From Bacteroidota bacterium (lineage in GTDB: Bacteria; Bacteroidota; Bacteroidia; Chitinophagales; Chitinophagaceae), in NCBI GenBank assembly GCA_023391015.1, contig JAEWBT010000077.1, forward strand, positions 1 through 20,298: 20,298 nt of DNA. The letters run 5' to 3'. The notes under the pieces are model-generated. The model was given only the letters and a program-made list of their open reading frames with translations. It had not been told where the DNA came from and did no database searches. The position numbers and the translations under genes are program-made. This document shows, in pieces, positions 9,701 to 15,987 of this stretch. The number at the start of each line of letters is the position of its first letter. The first letter of the stretch is position 1.

Positions 9701-10608
9701 TAGAAACTTGGGTTGTTATCATTGATGTGCTGATAATCACCGTTCAGCGTGAAGCCCAGGATAGCGCGCTTGTTTCCGCTGCTGTCTTTGCGGGTAATGA
9801 TCGGACCGCTCAGGTTAAAATAAGCGCGTGTGTTGTTGTAGCCATCAATCGATTGCTCACCACCTACGCTGCCCTGCAGTTTGGAAGTTACACCTTTAGT
9901 AGTAATAGAAATCACACCACCGGTAGCGTCGCCATAGCGTGCCGGCAGACCACCCGAATAAACGGATACCGAACCAACCGAACCCGGAGGCAGGTTGGAA
10001 GCGCGGCTGCCCGGCTGCAGGATACCGTCAATGATAATCAGCGTGTTTTCCGCACGGCCACCCGAGATGTTCAGGTCATCGCCACGGCCGCTTTTCTGCA
10101 CACCGGCCGTAGTGGCTACCTGCGAAGCAAGGTCGCGCACCGGCATTTTTTCAATTTCCTGCGCCGTCAGTACCGAGCGGGAACCCGGTTGCGTAGGTTC
10201 GATAAGCGGCTTGGTATAGCGGGTGGCACGCACCGTTACCTCGCCAATGGTAGTGTTGCCTTTGCCGCCGGTTGCTGCCTTTGGACGGGTCATCACGATG
10301 GTCAGGGTCGTATTTTGGTCATTTACAACCTGAACGCCCTGAATTAACTCCGTTACATAACCTACGAAGGACACTTCCACATCGTAAACGCCCGCGCTCA
10401 GCGGCTTTACCAGGAATTTGCCATCTAAGTCAGTAGCCGTACCGCCTTTCAGGATACCTCCTTCTGTGACCTTCACGGATGCACTGAGCAGCAATTCGCC
10501 TTGCTCATCTTTCACAACTCCCTCAATCCCGCCGGTCTGTGCAAGCACCTGTGTTGTGATTACAGTGCTCAGCAGCAGGAACAGATAACGTAGAGTACGT
10601 ACCATCAT
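6748..10608 (-). CDS. TonB-dependent receptor with carboxypeptidase-regulatory-like domain
   Basis: A 1286-residue outer-membrane receptor. A signal peptide spans about residues 1-23 (ending TTQVLAQ). A carboxypeptidase-regulatory-like beta-sandwich follows at about 25-110 (GGIEGVVKDEQGELL to TLTIVMTR), as in SusC-type and related Bacteroidota receptors. The plug follows, with LTAQEIEKMPVRDLASQVAT and the typical plug end YGDATGGVISITTKG near residue 230. The remainder is a long beta-barrel closing with PRTMDLGFRLNF, a C-terminal Phe as expected for barrel insertion. No SusD-like partner is adjacent; instead a giant secreted protein and a PorV-like protein follow. It may import a ligand or serve as a surface platform; the substrate is unknown. 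The start MMVRTLRYLF gives a good signal peptide. The second Met is equally possible. Confidence 0.93.
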   Translation of the reverse strand: MMVRTLRYLFLLLSTVITTQVLAQTGGIEGVVKDEQGELLLSASVKVTEGGILKGGTATDLDGKFLVKPLSAGVYDVEVSFVGYVTELIQGVQVVNDQNTTLTIVMTRPKAATGGKGNTTIGEVTVRATRYTKPLIEPTQPGSRSVLTAQEIEKMPVRDLASQVATTAGVQKSGRGDDLNISGGRAENTLIIIDGILQPGSRASNLPPGSVGSVSVYSGGLPARYGDATGGVISITTKGVTSKLQGSVGGEQSIDGYNNTRAYFNLSGPIITRKDSSGNKRAILGFTLNGDYQHINDNNPSFYKNYVLKDAKLRELQARPLVAKEGSTGTIYVNAGEYVTKSDLELQRRRLNAGYDRGSLLGKLDFQIAENVNLTVGGQFDMNDGRNYNRLSTIFAPEGIGNTTSKTIRGYARFTQRFANKSADADNLISNAFYTLQADYQKELTDAKDAKFGEDIFKYGYVGKFYEDREKTYQLVTDPTTGKVGISPDAGPGLKSNVRFERSELNPVLANYNSVLFNEYGLRPQSIVPGVRSVNGLLNGDRPSNIYSDFTNVGWGRSGYSKANNDQFSVGIDASFDVKPGKNRHAIEFGLYYQQRTERFYGVSANQSSQGGTNSLWERARLLTNSHITRYDYDNPIFVVNGVRYTKEDVDSGRINPSPTDTILYNYLYVDSAQSTFDRNLREKLGLAASNTDYLNVDAVDVDKLSLDMFSPDELFNNGSSFVNYSGYDYTGKLQSGNASFNDFFTKKDANGKYIRPIGAFQPNYIAGYIQDNFEIGKARFNLGVRVDRYDANTRVLKDPYSLYETIKVGDLGKNNYNALLVDENGKKMDVPSNIGSDYVVYISNNSLKTPRIVGFRSGDNWYDPFGKPVEDPTLLKAYTDGRNPEPYQVKNSTTGRVTDIKDPNFDPNSSFTDYTPQVNVMPRLSMSFPIQDQTLFYAHYDVIVQRPRSFVFTSPLDYYFLANQTGAPIINNPNLKPEKLIDYEFGFQQAITRKTAITLSLFYKERRDQIQVRPYLYASPNTYYTFGNRDFSTTKGLRVKYDFRRTGPLQFNLAYTLQFAEGTGSGVASSNRGRTDVFQTDGQLSNLISASIPNARTPYSLDYDARHNIVLNADYRYFDGEDAGPMIFGYRPFRNAGANLIATAISGTPYTRYEDPVTTTIIGQPFASRLPWRFQLDLSLDKDVALKGMGRKIADQTGLSGKRAPLVMNFFLNIRNLLNTQQILQVYGYTQDPRDNGFLQHPLGQQAIATQTYAPSYIDLYSISRDNPAYFALPRTMDLGFRLNF

Positions 10609-10645
10609 TAAGATTTTGCTGTTGATTTATTAGCCAAAAAGAGCG

Positions 10646-10653
10646 TAAAGATA
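10646..10653 (-). promoter_or_regulatory. Possible -7 element for the receptor operon
   Basis: On the minus strand the sequence TATCTTTA lies about 38 nt upstream of the receptor start and matches the Bacteroidota TAnnTTTG consensus at all but the last base. The 85-nt gap after the preceding dehydrogenase gene and the AT-rich context fit a promoter. No clear -33 box is seen, so this is tentative. Confidence 0.35.
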
Positions 10654-10693
10654 AAATAACCCGTTAAAAAAACGTGCGGTTCTACCAAAACCC

Positions 10694-11659
10694 TCATAAA
10701 GATATTTTTCTACCATCTTCCAGATGGGCACGCAGCTTGCGCAAAAGTGCCAAACTCATCTTGTACAGCGCCTCGTAGCTGTAACCTGCAATGTGTGGCG
10801 TCACCAATACCTGCGGCAGTTGCGCCAGCCGTAGCAGCCGGTCTTTCTCTGCCGTTGGCATCCGGGACAAAGGTTCTCCTTCCCACACATCCAGCGCCGC
10901 CGCCCGTATTTTTCCGGAAATCAAACCCTTTTCCAACACTTCGCTGTTCACCACTTCGCCCCGAGAGGTATTGATTAGAATCACTGGTTTTTGCAGCGCG
11001 GCCAAAAAATTTTCGTCAAAATAATAGCGCGTATCCGGCCCAATGGGCACATGAAAACTAATCACATCGGCTTTTTGCTGGATTGCAGCTAGTGAAGCCC
11101 CTTTTACATTTTCCGGAAATGGACGATCGTTATACGGGTCATACGCCAGGATTTCTACATCCTCAAAGCCACGCAGCAGTTTGGCAAACGCCCGCCCGGT
11201 GTGGCCAAAGCCAATAATCCCAACGGTTTTGCCTTCCAGCTCTTCGCCGCGGTTTTCTTCCCGCAGCCACAATCCGCTTTCTACTTCCCGCGCCGAAGCC
11301 GGAATTTTTTTCAAAAGCGAAAGCAACATACCCAGCGCATGTTCGGCCACCGCATTGCAATTGCCCTCCGGCGACGCAAAAACGGCAATGCCCAGTTCCG
11401 CCGCTGCTGCCGTGTCAATCACCTCCAGCCCACTGCCCATCCGGCCAATCCACTGCAATTGCGGATTGGCCTCCAGCAACGCCCGCGACAACTGAATGCG
11501 GGTGGAAGTAATCACCCCCACACAGCCTTGCAGCATCCGTCCGGCTTCTTCTTTTTGGATATCGGGTGCCTGGCGCAGCTGGAAGCCCAGCGCCTGCAGC
11601 CCTTCGGTCAGCACCGGATGCACCGGCGCGGCCATTAAAACCAGTTTCCCCACACTCAT
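10694..11659 (-). CDS. D-isomer-specific 2-hydroxyacid dehydrogenase
   Basis: A cytosolic NAD(P)-dependent oxidoreductase of the phosphoglycerate dehydrogenase-like family, 321 residues. The nucleotide-binding motif is GFGHTG (residues 150-155). The catalytic triad is visible as Arg233 (NTSRGEVV), Glu262 (DVWEGEP) and His289 (TPHIAGYS). It lacks the C-terminal ACT domain of longer SerA forms, so 3-phosphoglycerate, glyoxylate or another 2-oxoacid are all possible substrates; I do not assign one. The start at 11659 overlaps the rsmA stop as ATGA, indicating translational coupling. An in-frame ATG at 11671 would add four residues and is the alternative. The product therefore appears to be co-expressed with an rRNA methyltransferase, with no obvious functional link. 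Confidence 0.9.
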   Translation of the reverse strand: MSVGKLVLMAAPVHPVLTEGLQALGFQLRQAPDIQKEEAGRMLQGCVGVITSTRIQLSRALLEANPQLQWIGRMGSGLEVIDTAAAAELGIAVFASPEGNCNAVAEHALGMLLSLLKKIPASAREVESGLWLREENRGEELEGKTVGIIGFGHTGRAFAKLLRGFEDVEILAYDPYNDRPFPENVKGASLAAIQQKADVISFHVPIGPDTRYYFDENFLAALQKPVILINTSRGEVVNSEVLEKGLISGKIRAAALDVWEGEPLSRMPTAEKDRLLRLAQLPQVLVTPHIAGYSYEALYKMSLALLRKLRAHLEDGRKISL

Positions 11660-12417
11660 TTCCCCATCCATTTTTGATACAATTCAACAAAATCGGCCAC
11701 CGATAGTTGCTCGGCGCGCAGGTGCATTTTTTCGTCTGCCGCCAGGGCTTCCGGCGAAAGTGTTCCTTTCAGTGCATTCCGCAGCGTTTTGCGGCGCTGG
11801 TTGAAAGCGGCCTTCACCAATCGCTTGAACGACTTACGATCTTCGATGCCAAACGGATTTCCGGAATTCCGGAACCGCACCACCCCACTCATCACCTTTG
11901 GCGGCGGATTGAAAGCGCCCGGCGGCACGTCGAAAAGATACTCGGCAGTAAAATAAGCGCCCATCAGCACGCTCAGGATGCCATAATCCTTGCTGCCCGG
12001 CCCGGAAGCCACGCGGCGCGCCACTTCTTTCTGAAACATGCCGGTTACCTCCGTCACCAAAGGCTCCCAGTCGAGCATTTTAAACAGAATGGGCGACGAA
12101 ATATTGTAGGGAAAATTACCCACCACGCTAAACGGTTCCTCCCAGGGCAGGGGCGCAGTAAGAATGTCCTGCAGGATGACTTTGCCCTTGATTTGGGGAA
12201 ATGCCTGCTCCAGATACGTTACTTTTTCGGCGTCCACCTCATAGGCTTTGTATTCCACATCGGTCCAGCCGGCAAAATATTTGGAGATGGCGCCGCCGCC
12301 CGGCCCGATCTCCAGCAGGCGCATGCCGGGCGTATGCGTTACGGCATCCACCACTTGGCGGCAGATGGTTTCGTCGGTCAGGAAATGCTGACCCAAACTT
12401 TTCTTCAGAGTGTACAC
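11656..12417 (-). CDS. rsmA: 16S rRNA (adenine(1518)-N6/adenine(1519)-N6)-dimethyltransferase RsmA
   Basis: RsmA (KsgA) dimethylates two adjacent adenosines in the 3' terminal hairpin of 16S rRNA late in small-subunit assembly, using S-adenosylmethionine. The 253-residue length is normal. Key motifs are KSLGQHFLTDE at the N-terminus (residues 6-16), the SAM-binding LEIGPGGGAIS, and the catalytic NFPYNISSPILFK segment (NxPY-type motif IV). The C-terminal helical domain includes FNQRRKTLRNALKG, typical of the family. The gene carries two tandem TTCCGGAA sites (11859 and 11867) that encode FRNSGN. The stop overlaps the following dehydrogenase start. Confidence 0.96.
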   Translation of the reverse strand: MYTLKKSLGQHFLTDETICRQVVDAVTHTPGMRLLEIGPGGGAISKYFAGWTDVEYKAYEVDAEKVTYLEQAFPQIKGKVILQDILTAPLPWEEPFSVVGNFPYNISSPILFKMLDWEPLVTEVTGMFQKEVARRVASGPGSKDYGILSVLMGAYFTAEYLFDVPPGAFNPPPKVMSGVVRFRNSGNPFGIEDRKSFKRLVKAAFNQRRKTLRNALKGTLSPEALAADEKMHLRAEQLSVADFVELYQKWMGK

Positions 12418-12465
12418 GCCTGCGAATTTCGGGCTTTCCGGTGCGTTCCGGTCTTTTTTTGGGGA

Positions 12466-12506
12466 TAAAAAGAAAAGCGTTCCGGAAATTTTTCCGGAAC
12501 GCTTTT
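12466..12506 (-). terminator. Terminator hairpin built from two TTCCGGAA sites
   Basis: A perfect inverted repeat with 16-nt arms (12473-12488 and 12491-12506), consisting of AAAAGCG plus TTCCGGAAA and its complement, with only 2 nt between the arms. On the minus strand it is followed by CTTTTTAT. It lies 40 nt beyond the stop of the small membrane protein gene and 56 nt before rsmA, so it most likely ends the small gene's transcript. Confidence 0.75.
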
Positions 12507-12546
12507 GGGGGTCATCTTTCTTTTAAAGAAAAAAAGAGAACAGGGC

Positions 12547-12810
12547 TTAGTATTCTTCGCCGTGGTCATTGGCATCGCTGCCTTCGAGTTTCACGATTTT
12601 GTTGTAGATACCAAGAAGCAGGAACGGAGCCGCCCACTGGCCTACGAAAAGCGCGAGTGCGTCTTTTTTCATGATTTTAGCGGTTGCCGAGATGGCCATA
12701 GAGCCAAGGGCAGACCACAGAAATACGTCTGAAGGAATCTTCGCGGTTTGCTTTTCAATCGCTTTGGCTACGGGTCCTTCCTGGTGTTGGGGATTTTCGT
12801 TGGTAGGCAT
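12547..12810 (-). CDS. Small two-helix membrane protein of unknown function
   Basis: An 87-residue protein. A polar N-terminus (MPTNENPQHQEG) and a basic segment are followed by two hydrophobic stretches, at about 28-46 (DVFLWSALGSMAISATAKI) and 52-69 (LALFVGQWAAPFLLLGIY), then an acidic tail (GSDANDHGEEY). This predicts a two-pass inner-membrane protein. I recognise no domain. The sharp hydrophobic/charged pattern, the terminator just downstream and the lack of a better frame support a real gene. The start is the first Met after an AT-rich leader. About 600 bp of gene-free sequence with repeats lies upstream, so it has its own transcription unit. Confidence 0.75.
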   Translation of the reverse strand: MPTNENPQHQEGPVAKAIEKQTAKIPSDVFLWSALGSMAISATAKIMKKDALALFVGQWAAPFLLLGIYNKIVKLEGSDANDHGEEY

Positions 12811-12875
12811 AATAAAAAGTTGGTTTTAGTAAGTACTCTTCTTTCTTTAAAATACCTTGCCAGCCCTTTAGATGC

Positions 12876-12900
12876 TTCCCCAAAATCGTTTTTTGGGGAA
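12876..12900. repeat. Perfect 10-bp inverted repeat upstream of the small membrane gene
   Basis: TTCCCCAAAA (12876-12885) pairs perfectly with TTTTGGGGAA (12891-12900) around TCGTT. It lies 66-90 nt upstream of the small membrane protein start, so it could be an operator or a 5' leader hairpin. It could also be the terminator of an upstream transcript, although no long T-run follows. Confidence 0.5.
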
Positions 12901-13021
12901 ATTTCATTTGCCTATGAATTTTGTGGAACCTGGCACGACAACGCATTTTGGGCGGCAAGACAAGAGTAGCCTCCCTCTTGAGACTTTTTTAGCCGCGCGG
13001 TGCGGTTTTCCAAAGGCATCG

Positions 13022-13235
13022 ACCCCTTGCAAACGGGTGCACAACCCGTTCGATACTACCAATTAACCCCTTCGGGACGGATAGGTAACCCCTGCTGAAC
13101 GGGTGGATAGCCCTTCCGAATGGGTCAATAAATGTTTTTTACCGAAAAATCAACCGGTTCGTAACAGGTGGCCGCCCCCTTCCGAACGGGTAGTTAACCC
13201 GTTGCGAACGGGTTAGAAGGTCCTTTCAAACGGGT
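13022..13235. repeat. Array of 17-nt imperfect palindromes at 22-nt spacing
   Basis: Units start at 13022, 13044, 13066, 13088, 13109, (13131, very degenerate), 13153, 13175, 13197 and 13219. The spacing is 22 nt except for one 21-nt step. The consensus I read by eye is ACCCSTTCSRAACGGGT, followed by 4-5 variable nt. The unit at 13197 is a perfect inverted repeat with 7-bp arms (ACCCGTT gcg AACGGGT). Right halves (AACGGGT) are better conserved than left halves. The period is not a multiple of three, so it does not encode a peptide repeat, and the 5-nt gaps rule out CRISPR. It resembles an iteron or multi-operator array. Confidence 0.8.
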
Positions 13236-13366
13236 GGCTTAGCAGATTAGGAAAGGTTAGTAGCGCCCCCAACAAGCCGTAGACGCCAGTACGTCTAGCC
13301 TTGCCAAGCATTTTGAAGTGGAGATTAGATCTCTTGCCGCACGACCGGCCCGTTCTGTAACATAAG

Positions 13367-13397
13367 AAAGGCCGCTTTGCAGCGGCCTTTTTTTTTT
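13367..13397 (+). terminator. Strong hairpin terminator, best in the plus direction
   Basis: AAAGGCCGC (13367-13375) pairs perfectly with GCGGCCTTT (13382-13390) around TTTGCA, and a run of ten T (13388-13397) follows on the plus strand. On the minus strand it begins 13 nt beyond the dxs stop but is followed only by TTTCTTATG, so it could serve dxs as a weaker, bidirectional terminator. Confidence 0.8.
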
Positions 13398-13409
13398 ATA
13401 ATCCGGCAC

Positions 13410-15371
13410 TTACGCTTTCGCGATTTCCGGAAAAACTTCTGCCGGAACCGCTGCAAAAAGCTGCCGCGCAGTGCGGGCAATGCCTTCGGCGTCGTAGCCG
13501 CATTCGCGGTGCAGCTGGTCGGGTGTGCCGTGCTCCACGAGGCGGTCAGGAATGCCCAGCATTTCTACCTGCGGATGGTAACCGTGTTCGGCTAGCCATT
13601 CCAACACCGCCGAGCCAAAACCGCCGACAATCGTGCCGTCTTCCACGGTGATGATTTTCCGGAATTTCCGGCCAATTTCATCCATCAGGCTGCCATCTAA
13701 AGGCTTTACAAACCGCATATCGTAGTGCGCCGGACGCAGGCCTTCTTCCGCCAGCTTTTCGCACGCCGAAACCGCAAAATTTCCGGGATGTCCAATCGTG
13801 AGAATCGCCACTTCTTCGCCTTCCTGAATAACGCGCCCTGTGCCGGTTTCGAGCTTCTCAAAAGGCGTTTGCCACTCGGGCATCACGCCCTGCCCGCGCG
13901 GGTAACGAATCGAATACGGCAGCGTGTTTTCGTCCAGCTGCGCAGTGTACATCATGTTGCGCAATTCCTGCTCGTTCATCGGCGCGGCCACAATCAGGTT
14001 GGGCACGCAGCGCATATAGGCAATATCGTAGCAGCCGTGGTGGGTGGGCCCGTCGTCGCCTACCAGGCCGGCGCGGTCGAGGCAGAAAATCACCGGCAGC
14101 TTTTGAATCGCCACGTCGTGAATCACCATATCGTAAGCGCGTTGCATGAATGAAGAGTAGATGTTGCAAAACACCTTCATCCCCTGCGTAGCCAGTCCGG
14201 CGGAGAGCGTTACGGCGTGTTGCTCGGCAATGCCCACGTCCAGCGCGCGGTCGGGCATCACCTCCATCATGTATTTCAGAGAGCAACCACTCGGCATGGC
14301 CGGAGTGATGCCCATGATTTTGGGGTTTAGATGCGCCAGCTCCACAATCGTGTGGCCAAAAACGTCCTGATACTTCGGCGGTTCCGGCTTCACCACTGCT
14401 TTTTTGTTGATTTTTCCGGTAATCTTGTCAAAGGTGCCCGGCGCGTGCCACAAGGTCTGGTCTTTCTCGGCCAGGGCGTAGCCTTTGCCTTTCACGGTTT
14501 TGATGTGCAGCAGTTTCGGCCCCGGCAAGTTTTTGAGTTGCTCCAGCGTTTCGGCGAGTTTCACCACGTTGTGACCGTCCACCGGACCGAAGTAGCGCAT
14601 CCCCAAAGCTTCAAAGAGATTTCCGGAAGCGCCGCTCACCATGCCTTTCAGACCCGCTTCCAGTCGGCTGGCCATCTTGCGGTGAAAGCGCGAGTTGGGC
14701 ATTTTGCCCAGAAATTTCCACACATCGTCGCGCATCTTGTTCCAGGTAGGCGAGGTGGTAATGTCGGTCAGGTATTCTTTGAGCGCGCCCACGTTGGGGT
14801 CGATGCTCATGTTGTTATCATTGAGGATAACGATGAGGTTGGTTCCGGAAACGCCGGCGTGGTTGAGGGCTTCAAACGGCAGTCCGGCAGTCATTGCACC
14901 ATCTCCAATCACGGCTACGTGTTGGCGGGTCGTGTTGCCCTGCAATTTAGAGGCGATGGCCATGCCCAGCGCTGCCGATATCGAGGTGCTGGAGTGGCCT
15001 ACGCCAAAGGCATCATATTCGCTTTCGCTGCGCTTCGGAAAGCCGGAAAGGCCGCCGTATTTGCGGTTGGTATGGAACACAGATCGCCGTCCGGTCAGGA
15101 TCTTATGACCGTAGGCCTGATGGCCCACATCCCACACGAGCTGGTCGTCGGGCGTGTTAAAAACGTAGTGCAGTGCTACGGACAGCTCTACCACGCCGAG
15201 GCTGGCGCCAAAGTGGCCACCGTGTACGCTCACCGTATCGATAATAAACTGGCGTAGTTCTTCACTAACCTGCGGCAGCTGTGTTTTGTCAAACCGCTTG
15301 AGGTCGGTGGGGGTATTTATCTGCGATAACAGCGGACCGGCGGGAATTTCTTGCATCTCTGTAATCTCCAC
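13410..15371 (-). CDS. dxs: 1-deoxy-D-xylulose-5-phosphate synthase
   Basis: Dxs condenses pyruvate and glyceraldehyde 3-phosphate to 1-deoxy-D-xylulose 5-phosphate, the first step of the MEP isoprenoid pathway, also feeding thiamine and pyridoxal synthesis. The 653 residues match the full-length family. Thiamine-diphosphate binding is shown by GDG (156-158) and NDN (184-186). SVHGGHFGASLG (48-59) holds the conserved active-site His, and GIAEQHAVT (380-388) the catalytic Glu383. DRAGLVGDDGPTHHG and RYPRG are also present. The start MEITEMQEIP is used, and Met6 is an alternative. A TATTTTTG element lies 22 nt upstream. The gene stands alone, with a hairpin just after it. It contains four TTCCGGAA sites. 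Confidence 0.97.
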   Translation of the reverse strand: MEITEMQEIPAGPLLSQINTPTDLKRFDKTQLPQVSEELRQFIIDTVSVHGGHFGASLGVVELSVALHYVFNTPDDQLVWDVGHQAYGHKILTGRRSVFHTNRKYGGLSGFPKRSESEYDAFGVGHSSTSISAALGMAIASKLQGNTTRQHVAVIGDGAMTAGLPFEALNHAGVSGTNLIVILNDNNMSIDPNVGALKEYLTDITTSPTWNKMRDDVWKFLGKMPNSRFHRKMASRLEAGLKGMVSGASGNLFEALGMRYFGPVDGHNVVKLAETLEQLKNLPGPKLLHIKTVKGKGYALAEKDQTLWHAPGTFDKITGKINKKAVVKPEPPKYQDVFGHTIVELAHLNPKIMGITPAMPSGCSLKYMMEVMPDRALDVGIAEQHAVTLSAGLATQGMKVFCNIYSSFMQRAYDMVIHDVAIQKLPVIFCLDRAGLVGDDGPTHHGCYDIAYMRCVPNLIVAAPMNEQELRNMMYTAQLDENTLPYSIRYPRGQGVMPEWQTPFEKLETGTGRVIQEGEEVAILTIGHPGNFAVSACEKLAEEGLRPAHYDMRFVKPLDGSLMDEIGRKFRKIITVEDGTIVGGFGSAVLEWLAEHGYHPQVEMLGIPDRLVEHGTPDQLHRECGYDAEGIARTARQLFAAVPAEVFPEIAKA

Positions 15372-15393
15372 GTAAAAATTTTAAACGTAACGG

Positions 15394-15401
15394 CAAAAAT
15401 A
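15394..15401 (-). promoter_or_regulatory. Putative -7 promoter element of dxs
   Basis: On the minus strand TATTTTTG followed by CCG matches the Bacteroidota -7 consensus TAnnTTTG exactly, 22 nt upstream of the dxs start, which implies a short leader. A -33 TTTG box at the expected distance was not evident. Confidence 0.55.
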
Positions 15402-15423
15402 CGGCCATAAGTATGTTTTGGGG

Positions 15424-15479
15424 GTTTATAAAGTTTATTGGGTTGATGGGTTGATAGGTTTATGGGTTGATATGGTTTA
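15424..15479. repeat. Octamer tandem array, left flank of the four-helix gene
   Basis: Units of 8 nt in register: gggttgat (15440), gggttgat (15448), aggtttat (15456), gggttgat (15464) and atggttta (15472), with looser copies to the left. The array runs into the stop codon of the four-helix bundle gene (15477-15479). It is the inverted counterpart of the array at 15895-15952: about 30 nt match on opposite strands with one indel. Confidence 0.85.
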
Positions 15480-15854
15480 GGGTCTTTTGTGGGCGTTGGG
15501 GTAGACGGCGTTGCGAAGGCTGTTGATTTTGAAAGTTATTATTTCTAACCGGGCCCGGTAGGAGAGAAGTTGTTCGGGGGAAATAAATTCCAGGTCACAG
15601 GCAATAATCAGGTCGTTTAAGACTTCAATGGCGCTGCCGAAGGACGTGTTATAGAAATGACCTTGGTCTTTGCCGGTGGCGCGGGTGCTGCCTTCGGCAA
15701 TGTTGGCTGCAACGGAGCGTGCCGACCGACGCATTTGACTGGTCAGCCCAAAGCGTTCCTCTTCCGGAAAACAACGGGTCAAGCGGTAGATTTCAGCGGT
15801 AAAGCGCCGGGCCAACTGCCAGACTTCCAGTTTTTCAAATGCGTAGACATACAT
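15477..15854 (-). CDS. Four-helix bundle protein (23S rRNA intervening-sequence type)
   Basis: A 125-residue, mostly helical protein of the family named after proteins encoded in 23S rRNA intervening sequences, also related to the Avd accessory protein of diversity-generating retroelements. Typical signatures are FEKLEVWQLARRFTAEIYRL (residues 6-25), FPEEERFGLTSQMRRSARSV and AANIAEGSTR. By family knowledge these proteins form pentameric basic barrels and may bind nucleic acid; their cellular role is unclear. Here it is not in an rRNA gene and no reverse transcriptase is nearby. It lies between dxs and a protease gene and is bracketed by inverted octamer arrays, one ending in its stop codon. 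A TATTTTTG element only 5 nt upstream of the ATG suggests a near-leaderless transcript. It has one TTCCGGAA site. Confidence 0.9.
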   Translation of the reverse strand: MYVYAFEKLEVWQLARRFTAEIYRLTRCFPEEERFGLTSQMRRSARSVAANIAEGSTRATGKDQGHFYNTSFGSAIEVLNDLIIACDLEFISPEQLLSYRARLEIITFKINSLRNAVYPNAHKRP

Positions 15855-15858
15855 CCAT

Positions 15859-15866
15859 CAAAAATA
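15859..15866 (-). promoter_or_regulatory. Possible -7 element of the four-helix gene
   Basis: On the minus strand TATTTTTG matches TAnnTTTG exactly, but it ends only 4 nt before the ATG at 15854, which would place transcription start at or just inside the coding sequence. It may be a chance AT-rich match. Confidence 0.35.
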
Positions 15867-15894
15867 TCAGTTCCATATAAACGTTCCAAATCCC

Positions 15895-15952
15895 AACCCC
15901 ATAAACCCATCAACCCATAAACCCATAAACCTTATCAACCCATCAACCCCAT
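15895..15952. repeat. Octamer tandem array, right flank of the four-helix gene
   Basis: Units of 8 nt: ataaaccc (15901), atcaaccc (15909), ataaaccc (15917), ataaacct (15925), then, after a 1-nt insertion, atcaaccc (15934 and 15942). These are the complement of the units at 15424-15479, so the two arrays form an inverted pair about 415 nt apart around the four-helix gene and its upstream region. Confidence 0.85.
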
Positions 15953-15974
15953 CCCCCTTCCGCCCGCTGTACTT

Positions 15975-15982
15975 TACTTTCG
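15975..15982 (+). promoter_or_regulatory. Possible -7 element of the CPBP protease gene
   Basis: TACTTTCG matches TAnnTTTG except at one position and lies 5 nt before the ATG at 15988. An overlapping alternative, TACTTTAC, is at 15970-15977. If used, the mRNA would have almost no leader. Confidence 0.35.
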
Positions 15983-15987
15983 CCCCA

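Larger units (their letters stand above)
12811..13409. other. Gene-free interval with repeats and inverted repeats
   Basis: No open frame here looks protein-coding. The stretch holds a 10-bp perfect inverted repeat (12876-12900), a short hairpin CAAGAG/CTCTTG (about 12961-12980), the 22-nt-period palindrome array (13022-13235), a small inverted repeat TAGACG/CGTCTA near 13290, and a strong terminator (13367-13397). It lies between the 3' end of dxs and the 5' end of the small membrane protein gene, both on the minus strand. It may hold regulatory sites or a non-coding RNA; nothing matches a known RNA family that I recognise. Confidence 0.6.

Noticed and set aside
13022..13235. A CRISPR array.
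   Set aside because: Units are only 17 nt, gaps 4-5 nt, and the repeats are degenerate; no cas gene is in the window.
12940..13366. A known structured RNA (tRNA, tmRNA, SRP RNA, RNase P RNA) in the gap.
   Set aside because: No cloverleaf, CCA end or conserved core of these RNAs could be recognised; only short isolated inverted repeats are present.
15477..15854. A diversity-generating retroelement with the four-helix protein as Avd.
   Set aside because: No reverse transcriptase, template repeat or variable repeat was seen around it; only the fold is shared.
15424..15952. An insertion sequence around the four-helix gene.
   Set aside because: The gene is not a transposase and I see no target-site duplication. 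The inverted arrays are simple tandem octamers, so I report them as repeats only.
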